Below, piece by piece: positions 37,474 to 47,286 of a stretch of DNA of 64,000 nucleotides (positions are counted from its first letter, which is position 1; each line of letters starts with the position of its first letter). The notes beneath the pieces were generated by a model. It had not been told where the DNA came from, searched no databases, and was given only the letters and a program-made list of their open reading frames with translations. The DNA is from Symbiodinium microadriaticum. Its lineage: Eukaryota; Sar; Dinophyceae; Suessiales; Symbiodiniaceae. Both the position numbers and the translations under genes were made by a program. Location: contig LSRX01000055.1 in the NCBI GenBank assembly GCA_001939145.1, positions 1,131,013-1,195,012 on the forward strand, in the 5' to 3' direction.

Positions 37474-37930
37474 TAATCTTGGGCCCCAACAAAATGATTC
37501 GAATACGTAGGGTATTGGGGTATATCATCGCAGAACTATAATCAGGAGCCCTAATTACGGAATAGTATACCTAATTAGTTCGGCTCCTATACCCTAAAGC
37601 CTACACCGTAAACTATAGCCGTGGGTGATTCTGAGATCTTGAGGTTTCAGGTTAGGAGTTCTTCCATCAGACTATGAGCTGAGGGATGCTGAGGGGATTA
37701 AGGATGTCGTGTGCTGAAGTTGCGGTTTTAGGTCTTAGGACTTAAAGCTGATTTAGCCTCCCAAGTCTGCGAGAGAAGCAGTCTTTGGGTGCATACTATA
37801 CTACGCTATGCTACAGTGGGGATTGTCACGCTGCTCGGCTGGTGGGATGCATTCTCATTTCTCGCGTCAACTGCACAGCCCTTCATGGGGACTCTGGGTT
37901 TACGGCTTAGGGACGGATGTCTATTCAATA

Positions 37931-38034
37931 TGCGGGTAGTTTTCCAAAATAGGGTTCCGTTTAGGGTCCTTTGTTATAAGGGTGCCGTACTTTATTGGGG
38001 CCAAAAAGGGACCCTAGTTTAGAGAACTACCCAT
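37931..38034. mobile_element. MITE-like element, same family as 40448
   Basis: TGCGGGTAGTTTTCCAAAAT+AGGGTTCC pairs with GGGACCCTAGTTTAGAGAAC+TACCCATA. Confidence 0.75.
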
Positions 38035-38224
38035 ATACTCTCCATTGTAGTTACTTTTTGGGGTCACCTTATGGGACTTTGGGGCCTGTATGGGTACCCA
38101 AAACCATAAATAAGGACTACTTACTTGGACCCTTAGGGTTCATATTCTGACTGCTTGGGCGCACTGTTTGGCCCCGAAGCCCAACTTGGAAGCTCATGCC
38201 TCCCAGGCTGAAACCCTGAGCCGT

Positions 38225-38500
38225 AAAACCCTATCATTCCTAAATATCCCTACACCCTAAACCCTAAGAAACCCCAAGAAAGCCTAATCCCTAAACCCCA
38301 AATCCCCAGTAAACCCTAAGAAACCCTATAATCCCTAAACCTAAACCCCAATATACCCTAAGAAACTCTAATCCCTAAACCCTAAACCCCAACATACCCT
38401 AAGAAACCCTGAATGCTAAACCCTAAGAAACCCTAAGAAACCCTGAACCCTAAGAAAACCAAAGAAACCCTAAGACACCCTAAGATACCCTAAGAAACCC
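38225..38500. repeat. Tandem CCCTAAGAAA / CCCTAAACCC array
   Basis: CCCTAAGAAACCCT..AATCCCTAAACCC units of about 50-60 bp, telomere-like variant with AAGAAA. Confidence 0.85.
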
Positions 38501-38889
38501 GGAGGCTGCTGCGCCAAAGATCTCGGACCTCCCCCGGAAGCGACGCGAAGAACCAGCTCTATGGCTATAGGATCCTCCCGGCCTGGGTCAGCAGGTTTTA
38601 TAAGGGCTTTATGGGGTTTAGGGGTTTAGGGTTTAGGGTTTAGTGCTTTAAGGGTGTAGAGTTTGGGGTTTAGGGGTTTAGGGTTTAGGGGCTTATGTAC
38701 CCGTAGTAGGAGCAAGCAAAGGTAGGCTTCCTGGGGTGATTCGATGCCCTATGATTCAATGACTGCAGGAAGCCTTTATGGGGCTGTAGGGTTTAGAAAA
38801 GCCCCGACTCTAAACCGTGATGTTGAGGGGATTGCCCCCTAAACCCTAAACCCTAAACCAATAAACCCTAAACCCTAAACTTACTAAAC

Positions 38890-38995
38890 CCTGGAAAAGT
38901 CTGCCACGGTTCGAAAAATCTTTGAAGCCCGACTCCACACCCGGAGCCGGAGCAATCATGGACCCAAACAAGGCGTGAAACTCTTTCCAGGGCAG
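38890..38995 (-). CDS. Exon, unknown protein, about 35 codons
   Basis: Acceptor aaacccaaag|CTGCCC, frame LPWKEFHALFGSMIAPAPGV then ESGFKDFSNRGRLFQ, donor CCAGG|GTTTAGT made by a telomere-like unit. Strong composition. The plus strand is open too (ARLHTRSRSNHGPKQGVKLF). Confidence 0.5.
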
Positions 38996-39039
38996 CTTTG
39001 GGTTTTGAGGCTTTCAGGTTGGTTTGGGCTTTTCAGGGC

Positions 39040-39215
39040 TTTGGTAGAGTAGCTAAGTGCAGAAAAGGAACCCTAAAGCTTCAGTAGAGGAGCTAAGTAT
39101 AGAAAAAGAACCCATTAAGCCCTAAACCCAGAAAACGCTGGGCATTTTGGGCTTCAGTAGAGGAGCTAAGTATAGAAAAAGAACCCTGAACCCAGAAAAC
39201 GGTGGGCTGTTTGGG
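39040..39215. repeat. 81-bp tandem repeat
   Basis: CTTCAGTAGAGGAGCTAAGT+ATAGAAAAAGAACC occurs twice, with a degenerate third copy at 39048; AACCCAGAAAACG(C/G)TGGG follows two of them. Confidence 0.85.
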
Positions 39216-39439
39216 GGGTTTTTTGGGAACCGAAGCCCTCTACAACTCAGAGCTTGCCCTCCGAGTCCCGTACCCAAACGGAGCGCGAGAGAACCGACCT
39301 GGCGGTGGTTCCAAAATGAAATAATATGGTTGAGGGTTTATGGTTTATGGTTTAGGGTTTAGGATTTTTTTGGTTTAGGGGTAGTTCTGGGGTCTGTGGT
39401 TGAGGGAGCGTCGTGGTTAGAGGTTTCTGTGGTTTCTAG

Positions 39440-39571
39440 GGTCTGGCCAATGCTTTACGGCTTGACGCTGGTGCCAGCGCATAGCTTCTGACGCCCCCTT
39501 GCGTGCAACAGGATTGCATTGCACACATCGAAGGGAGCGCGCCGGTCTGAAGGGCTGCCGGCACGGGGGGG
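39440..39571 (-). CDS. Candidate exon, minus strand
   Basis: Two minus frames are open: VPAALQTGALPSMCAMQSCC.. and RRAPFDVCNAILLHARGRQK... Repeat-free, GC-rich; frame undecided. Confidence 0.35.
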
Positions 39572-40180
39572 CTGTTGCAAAAACGTGATACGGTTTAGGG
39601 CCTTAGGGTTTGTGCAAGCATGCTAAGGGCATCGGGCGCTAGGGCCTGGATGATTCGTCATCCTGTCTTGCAGCTCCGTATCTGTATAGGCCGACATCAC
39701 CTACCATTTTCGGGGTCCGTGGCTTCTCGATATACACCCCACAAGAGGTGGGTCTTTTCCGGCTTCAGGTATGGTTCAGGACTTTGAGTTTTTCGGGCTT
39801 AGGATGGCTTAGGTTGGTTTCGGGTGTGCTTAGGATTTTTTTGGATTTACGGCCTTCGGGTGTAAGGTTTAGGGTAGATAGGAACACCCGATCAAATCCT
39901 GAAGCCCCGACACCCAAAACTTTGGTGGACGAAGCATCCTGCGTGGATGCCTCGTGTGCTGAAATCCTCAGGCCGAAACCTGACAGTCCAAAAACAGGGC
40001 CTAAGTGCTTCAACCTTCACCTTTAAGCTACATCCATAATGAAGACAGCAGTACAGCCTAAATCTAGTGGTGATCGTGGCCATCATCAACATCGTCATGG
40101 CCCTATAAACCCTAAACCCCCTACTATATCCTGAACGGTAAGAGGTCATAAAGCCGAAACTCCTTTGGGCCAACTCAAAC

Positions 40181-40246
40181 CTGCTCCCCATCGCTGTCAT
40201 CACCGCTGGGGGAGAGCGTCTCCTCTGTGGCGGCGAGAATTTGGGC
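40181..40246 (-). CDS. Exon, acidic segment, good donor
   Basis: AQILAATEETLSPSGDDSDG then EQ, ending GAGCAG|GTTTGAG. 22 codons of low-complexity acidic Ser-rich sequence typical of disordered protein. An alternative frame (FSPPQRRRSPPAVMTAMGSR) overlaps. Confidence 0.5.
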
Positions 40247-40447
40247 CAGAAGGATTTGGGGTTAAGCCTGAAGGCTTTTTAGGGTTTAGGGGTTTGGGGG
40301 TTGGGGGTGTGGGGTTTAGGTTTAGGGTTTAAGGTTTTGGGGTTTTGGGTTTAGGGTGATTGAACTCGGAGTGCTACTGTGCAGGAGGAACTTTGGACTT
40401 GGGACTAACAGTTTCAGGCGTTTCTGCTTCAGAAAACTAGACGGACA

Positions 40448-40553
40448 GTTCTCTAAATTAGGGCCCCTTCTTGGGTCCCCAGTATAGTAGGACACCCTTA
40501 CAAAACCCTAAACCAAGGACCCTAAAAAGGGGACCCGGCTAATTGTAGAGAAC
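40448..40553. mobile_element. MITE-like element whose end touches an exon
   Basis: GTTCTCTAAATTAGGGCCCC and complement ...GGACCCGGCTAATTGTAGAG+AAC. On the minus strand its first bases, after the exon ending at 40557, are GTGGTTCTC. Confidence 0.75.
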
Positions 40554-40556
40554 CAC

Positions 40557-40624
40557 CTAGGGCGGATGATGTCCAGCAGTGTTGGCTCGCCGCTCTGCTT
40601 TGGAGGCTGTGGGGGGGGCTGTGG
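40557..40624 (-). CDS. Candidate exon ending at an element boundary
   Basis: PPQPPKQSGEPTLLDIIRP with donor CCCTAG|GTGGTTC, where the GT is at the edge of the palindromic element 40448-40553. Short but well composed. Confidence 0.45.
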
Positions 40625-40664
40625 GGTAGCAGCTTTTAGGCTTTCTGGGTCTCAAGATAAGATC

Positions 40665-40765
40665 CCTAAACCCTTAACCCTAACCCTAAACCCTAAACCC
40701 TAAACCCTAAACCCTAAAACCCTAAACCCTAAAACCCTAAACCCTAAAACCCTAAACCCTAGATG
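40665..40765. repeat. CCCTAAA telomere-like tract
   Basis: About 13 units, the most regular C-rich tract in the window. Confidence 0.95.
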
Positions 40766-40841
40766 TACCGGCTCCGTAAAAGGGTCCGAGGTCGAGGTCG
40801 ATATTCCCGAGTGCCGGGTTTAGGGTGGTGTAAGAGGCTCC

Positions 40842-41036
40842 TTAACCTCTTACACACCCAAAGCTCCAAAAACACCGGTGCTCTAAACGGAGACCACAGA
40901 AACACCTAGCCTCAACCCTGAACCGGAACGCAGCCCTCAGAGAAGCCTCTCTAGCTACTACTCGACCAAACTCCGCTTTGCAACCCTCCTCTGCATCCTC
41001 CGGAAACCTCGGGCAACCCGAGGAGGCCGGGCGCAT
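40842..41036 (-). CDS. Candidate exon, Cys/Arg-rich, possible start
   Basis: MRPASSGCPRFPEDAEEGCK, AEFGRVVAREASLRAAFRFR, VEARCFCGLRLEHRCFWSFG, then a stop. Repeat-free, 64 codons. Function unknown; the plus strand is open as well. Confidence 0.4.
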   Translation of the reverse strand: MRPASSGCPRFPEDAEEGCKAEFGRVVAREASLRAAFRFRVEARCFCGLRLEHRCFWSFGCVRG

Positions 41037-41715
41037 GGCGGTTTTCGGTCTAGGGCTTAGGGTACACAGAGGTAAGACTGAGAATAGACGTCCTTTTCGG
41101 GGTGCTACAGGAGTTTAGGAGTTTATGGGTTCCATAAAAGGGGGTTCTATGCGGGTTCTATGCCTGTTTTGGCGTAGAATGCTTTGGGTTCTAGGTTTGG
41201 AACGGCGAGTTTCTTGTTTCAGCACATGACACGGGGAACCCTCGGCCCGAATATGGGAGTTGATGGGGGTTAAGGGTATAAATATGTTAAGGAGCCACAT
41301 GCAATAATATATTGTTAGTTTTTCAGCCGTTTTTGAACGAATGACTTCCTACTTCTTGAGGCTCCGCTATCACTGAAGTTTCCAGTGCCCTACTGCATAT
41401 GAATATGAATCTCAATCATGCCCCAGGGCTCCATGCCGTTGAAGGTTGATGCGAGTTTCTCTAAGGACAAGTAATAAGGTAGCACTAGCACCCCCCAGTC
41501 CTCGAAGTCCAGGAGGACACAACAAGTAGTGTCGCAAGTGCCTAGCGCGTTATACCTCGAACTGCATATGCAAGCAAATCCGTCTCAAGCTCTCTAGAGC
41601 CCTAGGATTCATTCGTCGAAACTAGAGCCCTAGAACTCATTTATCGAAACCGTCCGTTGAAGGCGACTTTTTGCGCGACATTTTGCCACTGGCAGCTCCT
41701 ATGGCTGAGGCTTTA

Positions 41716-41899
41716 TACCCATAGACCCCTAAGTAGTTCCCCTAAACCCTATAAACCCTAAACCCTAAACCCTGAACCCTAAACCCTAAACCCTGAACCC
41801 TAAACCCTAAATCCTAAACCCTGAACCCTAAAACAAAAAACGTGGCATGGGATTCTAAGTATGAACCACAAAAAGGCACTACTTAGGGGCCTATGGGTA
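41716..41899. mobile_element. Family I element split by a CCCTAAA insertion
   Basis: Left end TACCCATAGACCCCTAAGTA+GTTCC and right end GCACTACTTAGGGGCCTATG+GGTA pair as in other family I copies, but between them lie about 12 CCCTAAA/CCCTGAA units (41741-41832). Other copies are 96-99 bp; this one is 184 bp. Confidence 0.85.
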
Positions 41900-41902
41900 A
41901 GC

Positions 41903-41986
41903 CTCGAGGCTGGGCTCTGAACCACGCCGTTGGGGTTCACGGCTCGGCACTTCAGGGTTGCATAGCTCTCACTCAATGCTTCTAGC
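41903..41986 (-). CDS. Exon, unknown protein, 27 codons
   Basis: Acceptor tgttttacag|GCTAGAAG, frame LEALSESYATLKCRAVNPNG then VVQSPAS, donor CTCGAG|GCTTACC. The GC donor is the outer edge of the family I element 41716-41899, so element and intron boundary coincide. Confidence 0.55.
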
Positions 41987-41992
41987 CTGTAA

Positions 41993-42116
41993 AACATGGC
42001 TTAACGTTCTGAGTGTTGATTTTGGGAGTTATAAGGAATACGGCTATCAATGCCTCTAACATGGCTTAACGTTCTGAGTGTTGCTTTTGGGAGTTTTAAG
42101 GAATACGGCTATTCCG
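41993..42116. repeat. 66-bp tandem duplication
   Basis: ACATGGCTTAACGTTCTGAG+TGTTG..TTTTGGGAGTT.TAAGGAATACGGCTAT occurs twice, period 66 bp. Confidence 0.95.
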
Positions 42117-42265
42117 TGAACATGGAATTTCGCGGCGCGATTCAAAGTTCCCGGAGCCTGGCCATGACCGCCGTCCTGGGTCATTGTGCCTCGGGCCGCC
42201 TCAGGCGGCGTTTACTGGCATCAGTGTTTGGCAATGTTCCCAGCAGTCCGCAAAAAAAATCCTAA
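42050..42265 (+). CDS. Candidate exon, strand uncertain
   Basis: The plus strand reads KEYGYSVNMEFRGAIQSSRS, LAMTAVLGHCASGRLRRRLL, ASVFGNVPSSPQKKS, then a stop in a CCCTAAA tract. Minus strand partly open. Confidence 0.4.
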   Translation: MPLTWLNVLSVAFGSFKEYGYSVNMEFRGAIQSSRSLAMTAVLGHCASGRLRRRLLASVFGNVPSSPQKKS

Positions 42266-43037
42266 ACCCTAAACCCTAAATCCTAAAACATCCTGAACCC
42301 CTAAACCCTAAACCGAACCGATACTCCAAGAAGGGCTTTTCGGAGTCGAAGGGCTTCAGGCTTAAAACTTCAAGATTAATGTAGTAGGTTTTTGTACGGC
42401 TTAGCCTAAATGCCCAACCCATGAATGCCAGAAAGGGCCGGCGGGTCCTTACTTGCGGGAGGTAGCTACTTGTTACACAAGGGTCTAGGGGTTTAGGGTT
42501 TAGGGTTCAACCAGCAGGGCAACTAAAGCCTCAAGTACATATAACAACCACTATAGGATTTGGGCTTAGGGCTTGGGGTTTAGATGGGTTTACTAGGGTA
42601 CCCATAACCGTACATATGCCTACCTGAAAGCTTTACGAAACTCCAGGAACATCGCTTGCTGCAATATCCACCTGAAGTACACCTGTGTAGGGATCAAAGG
42701 AGGATGCCAACGTAGGTCCCCTGGCAATTACAAGTGTTCTGTTAGGAGTTGCGCTTGATACCAGGCTTAGGATATGGGCTCGTGGTGTAGGAGTGTCGTG
42801 CTTAGCTTGGCGATGAATTTAAGAGAATATACTCGCGTATCCATTTAGACCTTCGCGCCGCTAGCCACTCCAGCGCCGCCACGAGGGTCTACTAAGACTC
42901 GCACCGTCAAAGTTGGCCAACCTTACCATTCAGTATCTCTATTTGACAGCTTGATTCCTGCAACTTGCAGAATTGATGTAAGCCCTCCCAAAGGAGGCAC
43001 TTTGCTTGCTACGTCCTCTGCTCCTCCGCCTTCTCAC

Positions 43038-43274
43038 CATTCTGCTGCCGCTGCCATGTTCGCGGCTTCTTTGTCACATATCTTCGAAAAATTATCACTC
43101 ATAAAGGCAATGGTTACACTTCATGCTATTCTCAGCGCTAATCGCCGGCATCCTCGCACATACTTCTCAGCTTCCTCTCGGCGGCTTCCCGTGCAAAATC
43201 CTCGATCATCTCCTCGCGCAGGCGCCTTTGCAGATCCTCCCTTGAGAAGCAGAAGACGAAGTCCAGCCCCCGTC
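43038..43274 (-). CDS. Two-exon fragment, coiled-coil-like protein
   Basis: Exon 43274-43164 reads RGLDFVFCFSREDLQRRLRE, EMIEDFAREAAERKLR: charged, helical, likely coiled coil. It ends at GAGAA|GTATGTG. An 82-nt intron follows, then exon 43081-43038 (acceptor ttttcgaag) reading ICDKEAANMAAAAE with donor GAATG|GTGAGAAG. The overlapping 126-codon plus-strand ORF is judged a shadow. Confidence 0.6.
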
Positions 43275-43570
43275 CTCGCACGTCTGAGGTTCAGAGAAAA
43301 AATAAACCCCGAACAGTTGGAACCGGATTAAGGACAATTAAGGCTGGGATTCCCTCTACATTACTCTTACTAGTAAGGATTGAGGCTGCTTGGCTTCCAA
43401 CTTTTGGGCTTCTACTGTACTGGGTTCAGAGCTTGGGCTTACTTGGGCTTCGGACTTAGGAGCCCGGGGCTTGTAGGGCTCTGTCTGCTTGTGTAAATGT
43501 ATGTGCATATATGGTTTAGGGTTTAGGGTTTAGGGTTTAGGGATGTATATGACTAGTATTGGCAAAATCC

Positions 43571-43699
43571 TCAACAAATGGACTAGAAATTCTCATATCT
43601 CCGTGTTTACTAAGGGGCAGGACGAGTTCGGAATAGACGACAACAACCAAAGGACGTTCAATCAAAGTAGCGGTACGGCGAGGATAAGCCAAAGATGAA
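43571..43699 (+). CDS. Candidate exon, strand uncertain
   Basis: The plus strand reads RNSHISVFTKGQDEFGIDDN, NQRTFNQSSGTARISQR, then a stop. The minus strand (AYPRRTATLIERPLVVVVYS) is equally open. Confidence 0.35.
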
Positions 43700-43982
43700 C
43701 TTGAACTCCAAGGCCCTAAGTCCTAAAGAGCCGAACGCCCTGAAAGTCCTAAAGATTTAGGGTTTAGGGTTTAGGTTTAGTATGTACCTTCGAAGCCAGG
43801 TATAATTATGCGATCCCAGTTCTCGGTTTGCCGACCCCCGGCGCCCCCCAATGGTTCCCCCCCCCTCGCACACCCAGGTCCAAATATGCCGAATCTCGTG
43901 ACTGCGCGGACTTCTCCCACATGGCAGCTCCAAAACCATCAACTGTCACGAGGATCTCGTCCCAAACACACCCGATCTATAC

Positions 43983-44047
43983 AACCGCTAAGAACCCTAA
44001 ACCCTAAACCCTAACCCCTATAACCCCTAATTAAACCGCTAAGAACC
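43983..44047. repeat. CCCTAAA tract between 14-bp direct repeats
   Basis: AACCGCTAAGAACC at 43983-43996 and 44034-44047. Confidence 0.85.
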
Positions 44048-44060
44048 TTTGAAAGCAAGC

Positions 44061-44159
44061 TCATCCGAGTGTCTTTTCAGCTCCAGCTTCATGGCCTCGA
44101 CGCTGGGCCCCGGCAGGCTCTCTGAGGCGCCGAGACTCAAAGCCGCGCCGTCGAAGTCC
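44061..44159 (-). CDS. Exon, unknown protein, about 32 codons
   Basis: Acceptor tgtgggtcag|GGACTTC, frame DFDGAALSLGASESLPGPSV then EAMKLELKRHSDEL. Helical charged C-terminal half; strongly protein-like. Donor probably GATGA|GCTTGC. Confidence 0.6.
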   Translation of the reverse strand, partial: GLRRRGFESRRLREPAGAQRRGHEAGAEKTLG

Positions 44160-44707
44160 CTGACCCACAGACATTAAGGGGGTTCAGGGCTCAGGGCTTT
44201 TTAAGTTTTTTTTTTAACATAGGGTTTAGGGTTTAGGGTGTTTAAAATTCTGTTTAGTCTTAGGGTGTTTATAAGGTTTGGGGTTTTCAGGTCTGGAGAT
44301 TGGGGTTTCGAGGGTTTCAGGGTTGGTTTCTTTGAGGGCTTAAGGTTCGGGGAGTTGGCAAGTTGGAGGTAAGGGGTGTAAGCTTCGCGGTTTTTTGGGG
44401 GGGGGGTCTACGGGTCCAGGGTTTGTGGCTGCGCTTTGGGGCTGCGGGTTTGGGGAGAATAGGGTTTAGCTCCTGCACCCTAAACCAAAAACTCCCAAAC
44501 CTGGAAAGCCTATATCCCCAAATCTAAACCCATAGCCCTAAACCGCCGTTAGTCTATTAAGTAACCCCTAAACCCGATGCCCCATGAAGCCCTGAGCCTC
44601 ATAACCTGAAAAACCCAATGGCCAACCCCAAGACCTACAACCATTATCATAGACTTTCTCAGAGAACTAACCTACAAGACTACTATCTTAAACTCAAACC
44701 TAGCCTT

Positions 44708-44796
44708 GCCTGTCGATGCTTGGCATGGGCTCGCGACCCAGCACGGTGGAAGCCCGGTGGTTGCGCTTTGGCAGCCAAGAGGTGCTCACCATCCTG
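44708..44796 (-). CDS. Candidate exon bordered by duplicated sequence
   Basis: After acceptor gagtcag the minus strand reads RMVSTSWLPKRNHRASTVLG then REPMPSIDRQG. The first 12 bases are duplicated at 44965-44976 beyond a 170-bp CCCTAAA tract. Confidence 0.4.
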
Positions 44797-44976
44797 ACTC
44801 TAGACCCTAAGCCCTAAACCCTAAACCCTATAAACTCTAAATCCTTAATTAAACCCTAAACCCCAAGCCCTAACCCCCAACCTCTAAACCTCTAAACCCC
44901 TAAACCCTAAACCCCAAGCCCTAACCCCTAACCTCCAAACCCTATAAACCCTAAACCTCCAGCCCTCACCATCCTG
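44785..44976. repeat. CCCTAAA tract between 12-bp direct repeats
   Basis: CTCACCATCCTG at 44785-44796 and 44965-44976, enclosing about 168 bp of degenerate CCCTAAA units. Confidence 0.85.
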
Positions 44977-45305
44977 CGATGGTCATAGCCATCAATCCTA
45001 TACACACCTCATAGGCGAGGCCATGGGGATCCGCCGGGTTTCGGATTTAGGACCTTCTTGGGCGGGAGTGTAGCAGCTGGGGCTTATAAGGGCTTATAAA
45101 CAATAAGCTGAAGGCTCAAGCTTTCGGCTTCGTGTTGCTGCAATTAGGTTGGATGCACTCCGACACTGAACCTAGAATCCAAGCCGCCTGAATGCGAAAC
45201 TGCTAGGGCTAAGGCCCAACCTAAGCCCCCCCCCCCCCCGAAAGTAGGCAAAACCATGGCCCAATACCTAAAACGGGCTATTACTCTGCGTACTGCTGGG
45301 GTTTT

Positions 45306-46242
45306 TCAAGGCAAAAACAAAAAAACCTTGAACCCTGAAAGCCTGACTGAGCAAATTGGCTCTCTCCCTGCCTTGCCACTGGCGCCTCTGCAGCACTCTT
45401 TGGAGGGCTCTGCGGCGGCGGCTCCGCGTTCCGTGGTGGGGACTCGTGACGGGATGGAGTCTCCTGGGCCACCGCAAGGCGCGTTCGAGGCTCCGGTGGG
45501 GAAGCGGGAGAGGGCCTCGAAACCTGGCGAAGTTGCGGTGAGAGCGACCGGGAAGGCCTTGCTACACTGGGGCTTTGCCAGTGCCCTTGGGCTGTAGCTG
45601 TGGGACGAGGCCAGATAGGCCGAGCAGCGACGGGTGGCGTCTGCCGGGCTTTGGGTGAAAGAGGTGGGCTGAAGCTCCGAAAGCGACTCGGAGGTTGGGG
45701 AGACGCGAAGTGCTGGTGTGAGCTGAAAAGCGGAGACTCGGGTTGCAGAGGCAAAGGCACCGGCACCCGATGTGCGAAGCTGGGAGCTGCTGGGACCAGG
45801 AGGGGCTGGTAAAGGGATCCGGACCATGGGCGCAGCGACTGCGACAGGGGCCTGAAGGCCGGGGTCGGGCTCCACGCCCTCGGAGGAATGACCTTGGCCC
45901 CACGAGCTAAACCAAAGATCCTCACAAAGATCATCAGACAAGAAACCCTACTTAAGATCAAAACAACGAAGGTACATGCTTTACAATTAGACACGCACAC
46001 ACACACACACACCCCTACCTAGACAAAAGTCTAAACCTTCTGATCTGTCTCTCCCCCAAACCCGCCTTTGGGACCGGTATTTCGACAACCTCGGCTTGGC
46101 TGCGCGAGGTGGCCACTGACTCGGTATCTCTCGCAGGCCCAGCCCGCATAGCAGCACGCTGCGCCGCTGTCGGCATGGGTGGCTCCCTCGTTGGGGTACG
46201 GAAGATGTGACGCTTGGCCTCAGTTTGGGCTCCAGCTTTCAA
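45306..46242 (-). CDS. Candidate two-exon gene, Pro/Ser/Arg-rich protein
   Basis: Upstream exon 46242-46020: KAGAQTEAKRHIFRTPTREP, PMPTAAQRAAMRAGPARDTE, SVATSRSQAEVVEIPVPKAG, LGERQIRRF. It ends near TCTAG|GTAGGGG, followed by a (GT)n run (45987-46012) and a second exon from about 45940, best read as SDDLCEDLWFSSWGQGHSSE, LQAPVAVAAPMVRIPLPAPP. Three minus frames and one plus frame are open in the GC-rich second exon, so its frame is uncertain. Probably a disordered protein. Confidence 0.45.
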
Positions 46243-46482
46243 TCAAGCTAGGACGGCCTGCAGAAGACTAGCACTAGTAATCATTTAGGCCTCTCTACCA
46301 CATCTCTTCTTCGATTGTCCTTGACCAATGTCTCTCACACGGATCCTTTGCACAATCGTACACTACAAAAAAGGCAGCGCAAACTCAGAACCTCAACTTT
46401 AACCAGAGGTTTCCAAAGGAGCCAAGCATTCGGTACTTGGGCCTGGGAAGTGTAGACTAGTGTTCGGATTTATGTGGAGGTT

Positions 46483-46560
46483 TCCGAGAATAGGGGACCC
46501 TAATGTAGTACCCTAAGTAGTAGGATCCTTATTATAAGGACCCCAAAATTAAGGTACTGA
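46483..46560. mobile_element. Family VIII element, copy 2
   Basis: GTTTCCGAGAATAGGGGACC ... GTAGTAGGATCCTTATTATA ... AGGACCCCAAAATTAAGG. Confidence 0.7.
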
Positions 46561-46623
46561 CTCTTACAGGCTATTTGGTGACTTGGACCTTGGGTGTAAT
46601 TCTTCCCAGACTAGACCTACGAG

Positions 46624-46760
46624 GCTGCAGCTTGAAAGGGAGCTCTAGCTTCGACCCGAGCCCTAACCTAGATGACGAAAAGCAGTTGCATGCCGTTTCT
46701 GATGAAAACAACTTGTTAAGGTCAGATGTAGGATCACAGTCACGATTTCATCTCAGTTAA
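46624..46760 (+). CDS. Candidate plus-strand exon
   Basis: Acceptor gacctacgag|GCTGCA, frame GCSLKGSSSFDPSPNLDDEK, QLHAVSDENNLLRSDVGSQS, RFHLS, stop. The opposite strand is broken by stops, so plus is favoured. Function unknown. Confidence 0.5.
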
Positions 46761-46923
46761 TTTGCACGGTCTAAAGGCGTGGTTCGTCGGACGAAGCACG
46801 ACTTCAAACCCTAAGCCACCAACGCTATTTCCCTATACACACGGAGGGTTTAGGGTTTATGGTTTAGGGTTTAAGGCTTTAGGGTTTGAGGGTTTAGGGT
46901 TCAGGGGGCAGGAAGCCCTAAAC

Positions 46924-46997
46924 CTCTTGACCAAAGCCTCACAGCGATTGCAAGTGGCCAGCTCATTTGGATGCTCGTCCTCCTCGCCATCACTCAT
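46924..46997 (-). CDS. Exon with AG|GTTTAGGG donor, possible first exon
   Basis: ATG at 46997 opens MSDGEEDEHPNELATCNRCE then ALVKR; acidic start and a CxxC pair (CNRC). Donor AAGAG|GTTTAGGG is a complete telomere-like unit and the intron continues as TTTAGGG variants. Could also be an internal exon following 47205-47271. Confidence 0.6.
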
Positions 46998-47204
46998 CGG
47001 AATAGGCAGAGGCCCCCCCCCCCACACCCTGTTTCGGGTCTAGGGCGGCACAGGGGTTCAGGATGAAGGAGTCGCGGGTTCACACGTTTTGAGTTTAGGG
47101 TTTAGGGTTCAGGGGTTAAGGGCATCTAGGGTGTTGACTCAGGAGGTGGGGCAACCAGTCAGTTGCTTTTGGGTGTAGCGTCTACGGTACAGCCAGATCC
47201 TCAC

Positions 47205-47271
47205 CCACTGACACGCTTTTCCCCATGTCGGGCAGAGGCATGCCAAGAATCTCACGGCGACATGAGCCGAA
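47205..47271 (-). CDS. Exon with strong splice sites
   Basis: Pyrimidine-rich acceptor tttgtctctgcag, frame FGSCRREILGMPLPDMGKSV then S, donor CAGTGG|GTGAGGA. 67 nt. No family recognised. Confidence 0.6.
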
Positions 47272-47286
47272 CTGCAGAGACAAAAG

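Noticed and set aside
42000-42116. MITE-like element
   Set aside because: The repeat is direct (66-bp tandem duplication), not inverted.
42951-43331. 126-codon plus ORF
   Set aside because: The minus strand has two exons with good GT donors and coiled-coil-like text; the plus reading is Ser/Pro/Arg-rich as expected for the complement.
45281-46012. 243-codon minus ORF, longest single frame on that strand
   Set aside because: Starts in a (GT)n run and is Pro/Ser-rich in a block open in several frames; another frame was preferred, with low confidence.
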